Below, piece by piece: positions 22,835 to 33,899 of a stretch of DNA of 64,000 nt (positions within the stretch are counted from its first letter, which is position 1; each line of letters begins with the position of its first letter). The notes below the pieces were generated by a model. That model worked only from the letters and a program-made list of their open reading frames with translations, did no database searches and was not told the DNA's origin. The stretch comes from Locusta migratoria (lineage: Eukaryota > Arthropoda > Insecta > Orthoptera > Acrididae): the NCBI GenBank assembly GCA_026315105.1, contig CM048744.1, positions 657,885,676-657,949,675 of the forward strand. Direction: 5' to 3'. The position numbers and the translations under genes were made by a program.

Positions 22835-23030
22835 TCTTCGCCGAAACGCTATGGCGGATTAGCCGTGCGCACTGGGGCGCCGTGCTGCGGTGCGCGTGGC
22901 CGTCCGTCGTAAGGGGTTCGAGTCCCCCCTTCGGGCATGGGTGTTTGTGTTGTCCTGTCTGTAAGCTGTAAGTCTGTAACCTACGGACTAATAACCAAGC
23001 AGCTGAGTCCGATAGATTTACAAACATTTT
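22835..23030 (+). mobile_element. diverged SINE with tRNA-like head
   Basis: Plus-strand copy with B box GGGGTTCGAGTCCCC, then TTCGGGCATGG and a body whose second half (CTAATAACCAAGCAGCTGAG) differs from family A. The end, TTTACAAACATTTTAAA, matches. It is a divergent subfamily or an old copy. Confidence 0.75.
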
Positions 23031-23039
23031 AAATATTCC

Positions 23040-23699
23040 CCGAAACGTGCGTCAACGCTGCCCAGCACCTCCTAGCGGCGTGAGTTGTAAACTAAAACGG
23101 AGTGAGTGGCCCAACACTGTGAGACTCAGAACAGTTACATGATTCGTCAGCGTACATTATACACGTAGAAAATGGTCGGAAGAGCGAGTGTATGTGCTAC
23201 ATATGGCTGCAATAGCACCTACAAACAGCGGTGTATTTTGGAATATATCTTCAGGTTGACGAAAAAAATATTATGAATATGATATTTTAAGGAGGCTAGT
23301 ATTAGATGTAATGATATCGTTTACTTTCAGTAAACGCTTTGGTTTTCCTTTTTTTATAAATTATTTATAAAATGCAGGCAGTGGTCGTAAACAAAGAGCT
23401 GACTTGGATAAAATTTTGAGAAAGAAGGGCCCAGATCATTTAGATAAAAGCTATATAATATGCCCAGACTACTGTGTGGAGACAGATTTCAGAAATACGA
23501 TTTTGTAAATCCAAGGGTTAATGTAATTTGTTTGTTGCATCTAGTCTTTTTTTAATTGGTTAACGTATACAACAAAAAATGTCTAACAACAATTTTTATT
23601 TGAATCCCTCCATTTAAAGCGTAGACAAATCTTTAGAAACATCAGCATTATACCTTCATTGTCAGTTGTTTGTATTTAAGCGAAAATTATGCCTCACAT
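23040..23699. other. unassigned sequence
   Basis: No supported feature. Confidence 0.4.
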
Positions 23700-23886
23700 T
23701 TTCGTTGTCAAAATGTTCAAACGTTTGTTACGCTTATGGGACTTAACTACGGGGTCATCAGTCCCTAAACTTACAAGCTACTTATGAACTACTTACGAAC
23801 TAGGACGGCACAAATATCCTGCCCGAGGGGGATTCGAACCCCTGACCGTAGTGGCCGTGCTGACCGTGACCGGAGCGCCTCAGTCA

Positions 23887-23889
<3 letters not shown>

Positions 23890-23950
<61 letters not shown>

Positions 23951-24022
23951 TTCTCTGGGTAGTTCTCTTAGTTGCGGACGCTGATCGTTTTTGTTCGAGG
24001 TTGTTCGTTGAATATTTGGCTC

Positions 24023-24090
<68 letters not shown>

Positions 24091-24377
24091 TACAGAGGGC
24101 GTGGAGTCCTCTGACCGGGCGCGCTGAGCCACGGCGCCCGGCTTTTTTTTTTTTTTTTTTTTTTTTCTTCTTTTTTTTCTTGTATTTCTTTTTTTTATTT
24201 ACTTTTTAGATTAGAACGGGACAGCGCGAACGCAGTCCCGACTACCAAAAATTATGCGCCCGAGTTACCTACATTAGAGGTAATCGCAGGGGTCAACCTA
24301 ACCGAAGTGCAATGGAAAGGTCTCGCCCTGGGAGAACCGCCTTTATGATCACGGTATCTCCTACGCCAGGTAAGTAT
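23890..24377 (-). mobile_element. U1 snRNA-headed chimeric SINE-like retroelement
   Basis: Read on the minus strand the insertion is U1 snRNA (24377-24217), an A-rich linker (to 24143), a 54-bp block with CGCGCCCGGTCAGAGGACTC (24142-24089), an A-run of about 63, a 76-bp block beginning GCTGAGCCAAATATTCAACG (24025-23950), and a terminal A-run of about 60. The two non-U1 blocks are found contiguous in the tRNA-headed SINE at 57185-57420. The outer direct repeat GTCACC(T) and the poly-A end show it integrated as one unit by LINE-type retrotransposition. The same body with a different head is evidence for a head exchange or an snRNA-headed SINE subfamily. Confidence 0.8.
24217..24377 (-). ncRNA. 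U1: U1 spliceosomal snRNA copy (retrotransposed)
   Basis: The minus strand starts exactly with ATACTTACCTGGCGTAG, the U1 5' end that pairs with 5' splice sites. It retains the stem-loop I region (GATCATAAAGG; normal U1 has a G in place of one A), the U1A-binding loop ATTGCACTTC, GTTGACCCCTGCGATTA, the Sm site in ATAATTTTTGG, and the 3' stem-loop GGGACTGCGTTCGCGCTGTC. The length, about 161 nt, matches insect U1. It starts at the insertion junction and is followed by A-rich DNA. It has no upstream room for a U1 promoter (a SINE is there), so it is a retro-copy, not an active gene. Confidence 0.9.
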
Positions 24378-24429
24378 GTCACCTCGGCCACCGCGGCTGG
24401 CTTTCGTTGTCATTTCTAGTATTTGCCCT

Positions 24430-25250
24430 GATGCACTGCCTTCCGTTCTGTTGCGTAACTGCTCATCGAAACTGTGTTTATGTTAATGGTTAAAAAGTAC
24501 GACATGCATTGTGTTATTTTCAGTTCGAATTCTATCCAAAGAAGGGTATTATTTGTCCGTATACGCAACTACAATAAGTGCGATCGTTTTTTACCAGACT
24601 CAGTGGTCTGAAATGATAACTAACTAAAATTTTATTTGTTCTCATAGATCGAATACAGTTCGTTAAAAATTTGTAAACGGTTGATTTTTTTCAGTTATGG
24701 AAATGTTTTCTTAGATTTTCGCCTGACATGAAGCGGCATTTTGTTGCATAGTTCATGGCAGAGACGATTACTTCAGTTTCTTCTGCCCTACACTATAAAA
24801 TAAATTATCATCTAACATAATATCTTAAATGGTGTAATAAATGTAAACCTTGCAAAGTAATTCGTACGCAGCGAAATAAAAGACGGAATCACAGATGTCA
24901 AAATAAGTATAGTGTATAACACGAACCAACAGATGACACTGCTAGCGGTTTCGCCTCATATAAATGCCTCGGAGTTTCCGCTGTTGTCTTTATAAGCATA
25001 TACGAAGTATACAGCTGTCCACGGTAGCGAAGCGTCTGTAGCGTATGCATCGTGCAGGGAATTAAAAATGCCCCTCGCCATAGTGCTGCGTTCACATACA
25101 CACAGACACACACAAAACGACAAACAAAACAGTTCCTGTCTTATGTGACTACGCAAGATCAGAACAAACACGAAAAGCAGTTACTTCCATACAGTATCTG
25201 CGAGTAAACATAAGGAGTGATTCGAAATGGACCGACCGTACAAAATTGTT
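24430..25250. other. unassigned sequence
   Basis: No supported feature. Confidence 0.4.
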
Positions 25251-25254
25251 GTGC

Positions 25255-25690
25255 GTATGACAGAACGCAGACTCAGATTCATTTTGTCCCCAGTTTAGTG
25301 TACTCGGTCAACAAAGGGAGTAGCTCATAAAACACTTGTTCCGCCAATACTCATCAGTACAGCATCCGTACAAGACAGGGTTGATAAAGAAGCTCCAACG
25401 AAGAGCAGCATGTTTCATTGCGGGCTCACTTAGCAACGGCAAAAACGTCAAGTATATGATAACAAAACCTCAGTGACAGAGACGTTCTGTTTTGCGGTTT
25501 GTGCTTCTGCCAAAGTTCCGACAGCGTACATTTCTTGAGAACTACACTGAGAGCCAAAGAAACTGGCATAAATCTACGTGCACACTCTGGAAGTCACATT
25601 GAAGTGCATGGTAGAGGATTCATCGAACCGCTTGTATATTATAACCGTAATAGCTCACGGGAAAAATGAACACCTAAATCTTTCTGTTAA
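25255..25690 (+). pseudogene. LINE 3' fragment (end of reverse transcriptase ORF)
   Basis: The plus strand matches, in broken frames, the C-terminal end of an insect LINE ORF, with a CSANTHQYSIRTRQG / KKLQRRAACFI-like block near 25330-25420. The 3' segment GTGCATGGTAGAGGATTCAT near 25605 is followed by GCTCACGGGAAAAATG, a typical 3' end of this LINE type. It is truncated at the 5' side. Confidence 0.5.
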
Positions 25691-25990
25691 TCGATTTGAT
25701 TTCTCTTATTTTATTATGATGATCATGTCTTCCTATGTAGATGGATGCTACCAAAATATGTTCGCATTCTGAAGAGAAATTTGGTGAAAGAAATTTCGCA
25801 AATATGTCTCGACGCAACAAATAACGCCTTTCTTTTAATGATTTCCACCCCAACTCATGCATCATTTTCGTGACACTCTCTCCCCTATATATCGATAATA
25901 CAAAACGTGCTGCCCTTGTCTGAATTTTCTCTAAAGCGACCGTCAGTCCCACCTGGTGTCGATCCCAGGACACCTAGTTAGTCTAGTTAG
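25674..25990 (-). pseudogene. LINE reverse transcriptase C-terminal fragment
   Basis: The minus-strand ORF has DRHQVGLTVALEKIQTRAAR, ELGWKSLKERRYLLRRDIFA and IGRHDHHNKIREI, the stretch just downstream of the LINE reverse transcriptase (normally VWDPHQ...L..IQ.RAARF). It is closely related to 33240-33560 (WKSLKERRYSLRRDLFAKF), so both are one LINE family, here 5'-truncated. Confidence 0.8.
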
Positions 25991-26749
25991 TCAAGAAGAC
26001 TTAAGCCAAGGAACAATTTATTATATTTCAAGACTAATTTTTCTTCTCTTTTTATGTAAATTTTCAATACTTTTAAATTTCTTTTTCATTTATTTACATT
26101 AATATTGTAAATGATTGCAGTTAACATAAGTAAAAACTACATTTACATTTATAAAACAGCATACGAGATAATGTGAAATGATTGCGTACGACCTGTCGAG
26201 AGTTTTAAGGTGACAGGTCTAAATATTGTGGCAATAGATTGAATTGAAAAATTGAAATCACAGCGTGGAATTCTACTTTATATATATTGCGAAGCGTGCA
26301 GCGACGGATATGGCATGTAAGATTTTTGCTTCGTGAAGTGGCCACTGAGATGCAACTTACTTTTCAAGTGATAAGCACAACTTTTGCGCAGCCATATTGC
26401 AAACTGAACTCCGTATTACGTGCCTTATTTTGTTGCAGCGTACGATATATGAATATAATCTCCTTTAAATTATCAGAAACTTGAGGAATTTTTGAAAACA
26501 CTTATTTTTAGATATGATTTATTACAATAAAATTACCGGAAACTACGTATCATAGCGATACAGGTCATAGTATTTAAAGTTAGTGTAATAATGTGTAAAC
26601 TGTGAAAGAATATCATTCCTATGCTATAGTACAACGCTAATCGATGAGAGGAGAGTGTTTGTGGTGATATTTCATAGCTAAATGAGATATATCTACATGT
26701 TCTAGGTGCATAGTGTGCCACATAAGAGTAAAGAAAGAGCGAGTGCTCA

Positions 26750-26815
26750 AATAGCTCAGTTGGTAGCTTGTCGAAGTGCGGTGCAGAGAATGCAAGTCTT
26801 CATACTTCTGAAATA
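26750..26815 (+). pseudogene. tRNA-like relic
   Basis: ATAGCTCAGTTGGTAGC is a perfect tRNA A-box/D-arm signature, but the following 50 bp lack a good anticodon arm or B box (only GCAAGTCTTCATAC). It is best read as a decayed tRNA-derived sequence. Confidence 0.45.
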
Positions 26816-26936
26816 ATATTTTTCCTTTTTCCTTAACGTTTCATGTTCTTTCTTGTCAATTTAATTTTAATATCCGATCGATATTTGTTGTTTTCTATTT
26901 TTATTTTATTGTTTTTTTAAGACGCCGGATTAGCAA

Positions 26937-27131
26937 ATTCAAATGTTTGTAGACCTCTTGGGACTTAAGTACGGGGTCATCAGTCCCTAAACTTACAAAC
27001 TACTTATGAACTAGTTAATACTAAGGACAGGACAAATATCCATGTATGAGGGGGGATTCGAACCCCCGACCGTAGTGGCCGTGCAGACCGTGACTGGCGC
27101 GCCGCAGACCACTCGGCCACCGCGGCCGGCC
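26937..27131 (-). mobile_element. SINE family A copy
   Basis: Full-length minus-strand copy, GCGCGCCGCAGACC head subtype. Flanks CGCCGGATTAGC and CGCCGAATTATC are a diverged direct repeat. Confidence 0.9.
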
Positions 27132-27934
27132 GCCGAATTATCGCGGTAGTTTGCGTCACGAGCTGTGGAGCAAAAGAGATGTAAATAACAGGATTACATC
27201 TACACTCTCATGATTGGGTTTAAGTATGGTTTACGCTTTTGTTAATTTAATACAAATATTCAGTATTCGATGTAATTTTGACAAGCAAGAACGAACCCTG
27301 TCCACGAGAGAAAGGGCACAGGGACCAATAAATTTCAAGAAATTACCATACGTCATTCGGTTTTCCCCACGGCGTTTGAATTTTGTCACAGTTAAGTACA
27401 GTGTTGGAACAGTGCAGTTTCAAAGGATAAAGAAAACATGGCTTGCGTGTGGTCACGGAAGCAGATTCAGTAAAGGAGGAAGTGTTTATGTACAATACTA
27501 AATGCAAAAATTATCGAGCTGAGACGTTGTCCCGCGTATATGAACAAGTCAATCAGTGAGAACCTATTATCTCAAAAGTAATGAAAACTATTTTTTTTTT
27601 AATCTGCCGAACATGTACAATGTGGAAAATAGGAATATAAGAGAGAGAAAAACAAATGGAGCTGGTGGCATATGATGAATTTCACCATTGATAGGTTCTT
27701 TTAATGATTTCTTACCCAAAGTTATTTATCACACATTTTGCTATAATCATCAACTGCTTTCAGATATATGTAACATCTTTGCATTTCTTGAAAAAAAAAA
27801 TTGTGGGAGAGTATCGCACGCTACGTGCAAGCAAACGTGCAGCAGTACCTGTGACATAAGAAAGCTGCAGTATTCAGGTTTCTTCTTTCGACGACCGCAA
27901 TTTTAGACACATCTGTCTTTGTGAACACATTGAT

Positions 27935-28842
27935 CTACGCGCCAGCGCTTCGGTCGCAAATCACGACGAGCAGCACAGCACGTTCCATAGGCTGTTCCAG
28001 AGCGTGCAGTAGCGCGTCTGGCGTGCGTAACGTAGAACAACACGTCCCGTGTGAAAACGCCTGAAACCGATCATTGACTGGAAATGGGTCAGCTACTTGC
28101 ACACCATTTACAGCTTTGTACATGTTCCCAAAAACCGATAGAATTATATGCTTGACAATACACCGTGTATCCGGCCCCAAATTTTTCCGACAGATTTGAA
28201 TTACAGTCAGGAATGATTTGGCCATCCAGATCGCCCAAAAACAAATCTAACGTTTGTGGTAAATAATAGAAACGACAGTTGGTGCACAAAAACCTGCCCC
28301 GGCAATACTTACACTATTATGGACGCATATATAAGCACAATTACTCAACATCGCTGCAGAAGACTTCCATTGTCTTGAATCCATGCCACGTCGAGTCGCT
28401 CCCCTTCGCCGGGTGAAAGGACGTCTAACACTGTATTACGAGAAATCCCACGACTTTTATCTGCTCAAAGTACTTTTTGACACTCAAACATCTGTTGTTC
28501 TCTTCTTCTGTATGTTTCTTCGTTACCCAAAACTGAACACCGACCTTGCTTATTGGTTGTGTACATCGTTCAGTACAAAAATTTCTTCGATGTACTTTAT
28601 TAAGGAGGTGAAGAAATAAGCACTCATGCAGGTGCCAGCCAAACCTGCAGATCGCGTTATTGTATTTCACCGTGAACAGCCTCTGTGCAACGTCCCAATA
28701 CGTTGTAAAGGTCAGCTCGTGCTTCCATCATGTCGGCCCCAAGACAATTCAAACGTAGGTAACTATGTTCTCCTATGTGTAAAGCTAAAAAATGTGGGTT
28801 GAATGTTTTTCCGTCTAGCGCAGGGATGAGGAAAGGTTGCAA
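27935..28842 (-). other. cluster of unrecognised minus-strand ORFs
   Basis: Three overlapping or adjacent minus-strand frames (28842-28657, 28670-28425, 28225-27935) of 61-96 codons each lie together, with composition less AT-rich than the surroundings. Peptides include GKTFNPHFLALHIGEHSYLR and CRKNLGPDTRCIVKHIILSV. I recognise no domain. It could be an old transposon or a decayed gene. Confidence 0.25.
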
Positions 28843-29349
28843 GGTCGCACTGGCGGGAGTTTACAATCACGACCTACGTTCCGAGACCTCGATTACAGTC
28901 ACTAATCAAAGATACCGCAGACCGACTCTCTGAATTTGCGAAATGGATGACGTGGCAGAAGGTCCTATTGCTCACTCGCAGTTCGAAACATACAAACTTC
29001 CTCTTCAAATTATGTTTCCTACTTGAAATAGGACATGTGTAATGACTATATGAATGAATAGGGAACTATCTGGATAATGGGATGACAAATGCTCTTGAAA
29101 ATCCTGTTTATTACCTTAGTGCACACGTAATTCTAAAATAAAAACGCAATAACGATACAAAAATGATAGTGTGCGTTATTTTCATTACAAGAATGTACTC
29201 TATTAATGACGAATTACTTGAGGTAATGGCCAGTCTGCAACTCATATTAAGTCTCTATATATACAAATTATTTGCTGTGCGTTAGTAGCGTTAAAGCTGA
29301 GGAATAGCTTGACCAATTTTTAATTTTTTTTTTTTTTGTTCCTTTTAAT

Positions 29350-30110
29350 ACAGGGTATTTTAAAAAAGAATAAAAGAGAAATCGAACGAAAGAGCTGAAA
29401 TTCTAGAAAATCCACCAACATTAAGCTATTTCCATATCAGTAACAATGAGATTCCCATAGAGGCGTAGTACATCCGTTACATCCTTAGTTTCTGTATCTT
29501 TCAAGCAAACGATAAGCTCGGCTACATTATTCTCTAGTTTCCCAATATTTTGATGAAATGTTCTAAGATTATTTTTGCTTTACTTTTGTGAGAATCTTGC
29601 GGTATTTTCACATTTTTAAGATCTGCCTGTCTGAGCTTCTCACAGGACACTGATTGCAGCCTAAAAAAGAGGTACTGCTAATTTCATTCAATTATTACTT
29701 CGTAGTCCACAAACACGTGCGTACTAATTCAACATTGTTAATTTTAATATGATTTACTGTCTGTATCCACGTTTTAGTTACATTGTCAATGTAAATATTA
29801 AAATGATTCGGTTAAATATGACACCCTCATCTAACTCCTCAGTTTATTTCAACCATGTTATATCTAAGGTCTATGATTTCTATCTGTTGTTAATGTACAG
29901 ACCTTATATTGCTCTTAAAAGATAAGTTGGGATCCCTCAGGTTCTTCAAATTTCTCACGGTTTATGTTGATTGGCTTTATGAATTGGCTTTTTCGTAGGT
30001 TAAATTAGCGAAGTTTTTCTCTTGGTTGCGTCATGGTGAAGATATAGTCCGAGTATGATCTTTCTCTTTGAAATCCGTGTTGGGCATCAGGTAAGAAAGT
30101 TTCGGCGATT
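29350..30110. other. unassigned AT-rich sequence
   Basis: No supported feature. Confidence 0.4.
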
Positions 30111-30120
30111 GGTAACAATA

Positions 30121-30365
30121 GTTTTGTGGAAATTTTTTCAGCCATCAGTCGTAAAAGTATTTTAATTTACTCGCAGATCTAGATTTCGACCACTGTGTGG
30201 TCATTATCAGTGCTTAAAAACAATTAAAATACTTAAAACATCTCGACGTCCATGTTGGAGGTTGCGTTCCTACTGACGCAGCTGTTACAATCACAATGGT
30301 CGAAATTTAGATCTGCGAGTAAATAAATATATTTTTACGACTGATTGCTGGAAAAAAAATTTCCA
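30121..30365. repeat. foldback element with hammerhead-like core
   Basis: The terminal arms (about 30121-30186 and 30295-30365) are inverted copies (TTACTCGCAGATCTA against its complement). The complement of 30184-30210 reads CTGATAA, GACCAC ACA GTGGTC (perfect stem), then GAAA. The core differs from CTGANGA at one base. Confidence 0.75.
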
Positions 30366-30369
30366 CAAG

Positions 30370-31410
30370 TCAAATACACTCATGGAGCACATATTCCACC
30401 ATGGAATCAAGCCTGATAACAGTGGTTTTGTTAGAATTCTAACATACAAATTATAACATGTATAATTCTGACAATCGAAATCATACTTCTGTTTTCTGTT
30501 TTATTCTTTCGAAAAAAAATTAAATGAAGAGAAATGAGAAAAATATTTTTCCCTTTTTTAATTTAAAGTTCCGAGGAAAAAAGTATAACTGTTTTAACGC
30601 AAACTCATTACGCGTAATTGGAAGTAACACTTCAACGTGGTGATGCAGCGTGTAATTTCGTTCTTGAACCCTGAAATGCAGTTCATTCATGTGTGCTGTA
30701 AATTTTTACCAAATTTTCTGCATCACCGTAAGACGACGTTCATCACACAAGCGCCTATGCATAATCATTGGAGGCAAAAATTCATGTTAAACGAAAATAT
30801 TCCGGCTAGCTTGAGTTCAGTTTTATTCCACAATCGGAATAAATAGATATAAAAAAATATCTCAGAGACGTTATTTCGCTCGGCTAAAGATATCAACTGA
30901 AATCAAACTCAAAAGTTTCATTATTCCTTCCTCCAACAACTAAGCATCTCTAGTACGATAATTGCATGGTCGTTTCCAGAAAACCATTCTGTAAATTCAA
31001 ATTAATGGAAAATTTCATTTTTTGGGAAAGGAATGATCAAGAAATAATGTACGCAAATGTAAGAATTTTAACTTTAAAGAAGCAATTTAATTAAACTGAA
31101 AATCCTAGCAACTGCAACATATTACATCCAGTCTAATCGACAGCAGCAACAAGAGTGAGGAGTGAGTACACCGCTGTTTGACAAAAGAATGAAACATATA
31201 TTTGTCTCTTTTTTATCATATTGTTCTGCGATGTCTTAGATACTTTTTAATTAATCTTAAAAAATGTTAAGAAAGAATTTATATTTTTCAGTGAACTGTA
31301 ATCCATTAAAAATTAAAAAAAAATCATTTTATACCTTCATAACATTATACAGTCATGTCTGTTTCCCTATATCTGTGCTGTATTCCATTCTTCGGGAATA
31401 TAACCTCTCT
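30370..31410. other. unassigned AT-rich sequence
   Basis: No supported feature. Confidence 0.4.
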
Positions 31411-31416
31411 GCAAAT

Positions 31417-31612
31417 GTTCAAATGTTGGTTATGCTTATGGGACTTAACTGCGGGGTCATCAGTCCCTAAACTTACAAACTACTTAGAAACTTACTTACA
31501 CTAAAGACAGCACAAACATCCATGAGTGAGGGGTATTCTAACCCCCAACGGGGAACTGCGTCGCGCATTGGAGCATAGCGTGTCAATGCGCGCGGCCACT
31601 TCGCCGCGTCTA
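31417..31612 (-). mobile_element. SINE family A, second head subtype
   Basis: Minus-strand copy with a degraded B box (TATTCTAACCCCC) and the head AACTGCGTCGCGCATTGGAG seen in the short subtype. The body is complete. No clean direct repeat was found. Confidence 0.82.
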
Positions 31613-31673
31613 ATCGCTCTGCCTTGACATAAAATATAGAATTCTTGTAAAATGTAAACTTTCACGGCCCGAA

Positions 31674-31912
31674 TGGTCAAAATTACTAAAAATTTCCGGG
31701 CTATTATGCCGTGGTCTTGTGGATTTATTCTGGAAACGCCAACGTTTCGTCCCCGACTGCGGACATTTTGAAGGGGGATCGTGGCTACAGAAGCGAGCCA
31801 GGGAGTGCATCGCCCTTAAAAATATCCTCAGCAGTCGGGGACGAAACGTTGGGTTTCCAGGATAAATCCACAAGACCACGGCATAATAGCCCGGAAATTT
31901 TTAGTAATTTTA
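31674..31912. repeat. foldback element
   Basis: The arms AAAAATTTCCGGGCTATTAT (31693) and their complement (near 31890) continue through CCGTGGTCTTGTGGAT and an ACGTTTCGTCCCC block on each side, about 75 bp per arm. The GTCC..GGGGAC-GAAACG segment on each arm resembles a hammerhead stem II plus GAAAC, but the CTGANGA part is degraded. Confidence 0.85.
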
Positions 31913-32224
31913 ATATAGAATTGTATTTTAATATAGAATTCTTGTTTATGTCCTCTTTGGTGCATATTTTATGTTCAAAACTGATCTTATCACTTCCTGG
32001 AGACTTCCTGTTTTTACTAGCTGTTACTGCATTTTGAAGATCCTCCGAAGTTACCCATAAGTTATAAGATATACATAATGCTCGCTTCAGCCACAACCAT
32101 TTGTGTATCTTGGAGCTAGAGAAGTTTTTTTTTTTTTCTTTTTTTAACGCGAGATTTTAACGGATCAAATATCCAGTCTACTGATATTGCAAAGTGGGTC
32201 ATGCTCTTGTACACGGAAGCGCAT

Positions 32225-32560
32225 TCAGCAAAGTGTTAATACTGGCATATCCAGTTGCGTCCAACTCAGCAGTTGGCCAGTAGGAACGTACTGGATTGCG
32301 GCAGATCTGAAGCAGTGACGAGTGGTCGCTGCCCTCTCCCGTAATACGCCAGCGATTGTATTAGCGTAACGCGCTATTTCTGGAGCCCGCGCGTAGGAGG
32401 CGGGCCGTTTGAAGCCGGCAATCACGCGGTCCGACTGCAGCAAATCAGGTTAGGGCGGGCCGCGCGCCCACGCACAGTGCTGACGCGTTTAAGAGCCGTA
32501 GCTGGCCGGGGTCACCGCTGCCGACTCGCAATTTAAAACTGATCACCGGCCCGCAAACAA
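32225..32560. other. GC- and CpG-rich non-repeat island
   Basis: An abrupt GC-rich stretch (GGGCGGGCCGCGCGCCCACG and similar) with no repeat match in the window and no supported ORF. It could be a promoter-type CpG island or the end of an unknown element. Confidence 0.3.
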
Positions 32561-32751
32561 CACTCAGACCACTCGATGACCAGCTTGTCTAAAAATACGT
32601 ACCTTTAATATCCATGCACTGCTGCACAGATGGTCAGCATGTCATTATCAAGTTAGAGGCGATCATATTTTTCATCAAAACTGAACGATTCTCTATCTGT
32701 GTCTGTCTACCCCCCGCCCTCTCTCTGATATATACACTCGCTCACTCACTC

Positions 32752-32778
32752 ACACACACACACACACACACACACACA
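32752..32778. repeat. (CA)n microsatellite
   Basis: About thirteen CA units directly 5' of a truncated LINE fragment. Confidence 0.9.
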
Positions 32779-32786
32779 ATAAAACA

Positions 32787-33560
32787 GGGATGATATCTGG
32801 CGTTCCCCAGGGAAGCATTTTAGGTCCTCTACTCTTCCTGGTGTTTATAAATGATTTAGGAAACAATCTGAATAGCTCCCTTAGACTCTTCGCGGATGTT
32901 ACTGTCGTTTATCGGTTAGTGAAGTCAACAGACGATCAAAAGGAACTGCAAAGCGATTTACACAAAATTTCTGCATCGTGCGAAAATTGGCGATTACAAC
33001 TAAAAGAAATCCGGAAATCCGCTGTACTTCAATTACACAATAAATCAGTCAAACCTTAAGGTCGTAAATTACACAAAATACCTAGGAGTTACAATTACGA
33101 ACAACTTAGACTGGAGAGAACACATAGAAAATATTTTGGGGAAGGCGAACCAAAGGCTACGTTTCATTGGCAGAACGCTTCGAAGATGCAACAGCTCCAC
33201 CAAAGAGACTGCCTACATCAAATTTGTACGTCCTCTCCTGGAGCACTGTTGCCTAGTCTGGGACCCTCACCAGGTGGGACTGGCGGAAGACATTGAGAAA
33301 GTTCAGAGAAGGACAGCTCGTTACGGGGGGGGGGGGGGGGGAGCGTCACGGAAATGTTGCACGATTGGAGGTGGAAATCATTAAAAGAACGACGTTATTC
33401 GTTGCGGCGAGATCTATTTGCGAAATTTCAATCACCGACTTTTACTTCTGCATGTGTAAAATATTTTGCTAGCACCCACGTAAAGACATGACCATCCCAA
33501 TAAAATAAGAGAAGTCAGATCGAAAACGAAAAGATTTGGGTGTTTTTTCTTCCCGCGCGC
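32787..33560 (+). pseudogene. LINE reverse transcriptase, 5'-truncated
   Basis: The plus strand begins at SGVPQGSILGPLLFLVFIND (RT motif B), then LRLFADVTVVYR (motif C, here FADV instead of FADD). It continues with LQSDLHKISASCENWRLQL, a frameshift, then YTKYLGVTITNNLDW, FVRPLLEHCCLVWDPHQVGL and WKSLKERRYSLRRDLFAKF. The tail reaches a TGTAGATGTAGATA 3' end near 33855, with a SINE inserted at 33610-33803. A 17-G run (33325-33341) disrupts the frame. Same family as 25674-25990. It fits the CR1/Jockey group better than RTE, but the clade is not certain. Confidence 0.85.
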
Positions 33561-33609
33561 TATTACAGAATGGAACGGTAGAGAAAAGTTATGAAAGTGG
33601 TTCATGAAC

Positions 33610-33803
33610 AAATGTTCAAATGTTTGTTAAGCTTAGGGGACTTAACTATGGGATCATCCGTCCCTAAACTACTTATCAACTAGCTTATCCTAAGGACGGC
33701 ACAAATATCCATGCTCGAGGGGGGGGGGATTCGAACCCCCGACCGTAGTGACCGTGTAGACCGTGACTGAAGAGCCTGAGTCCCCTCGGCCACCGCGTCC
33801 GGC
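33610..33803 (-). mobile_element. SINE family A copy with TSD
   Basis: Full-length minus-strand copy. The direct repeat GGTTCATGAAC at 33599-33609 and 33804-33814 is perfect. It inserted near the 3' end of a LINE fragment. Confidence 0.94.
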
Positions 33804-33899
33804 GGTTCATGAACCCTCTGCTACGCACTTGCATGTGATTTGTAATCTATGTAGATGTAGATATGCTGGACCGTGAAACCCTGTTTAGCACAATGGAAA

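Larger units (their letters stand above)
23711..24401 (-). mobile_element. SINE family A copy interrupted by a U1-headed insertion
   Basis: The minus-strand SINE lies between direct repeats TTTCGTTGTCA (23700-23710 and 24402-24412). Its head is split. Body and B box occupy 23711-23888, and the last ~18 bp of head (CTCGGCCACCGCGGCTGG) lie at 24384-24401. Everything between is a secondary insertion with its own 6-7-bp direct repeat GTCACC(T) (23883-23889 and 24378-24384). Confidence 0.88.

Noticed and set aside
23784..24114. ORFs with long poly-Phe stretches
   Set aside because: Translation of poly-T tracts belonging to the U1-headed insertion.
24217..24377. Active U1 snRNA gene
   Set aside because: Upstream sequence is SINE head DNA joined exactly at the U1 5' end, with a direct repeat and A-rich 3' end, so it is a retro-copy without its own promoter.
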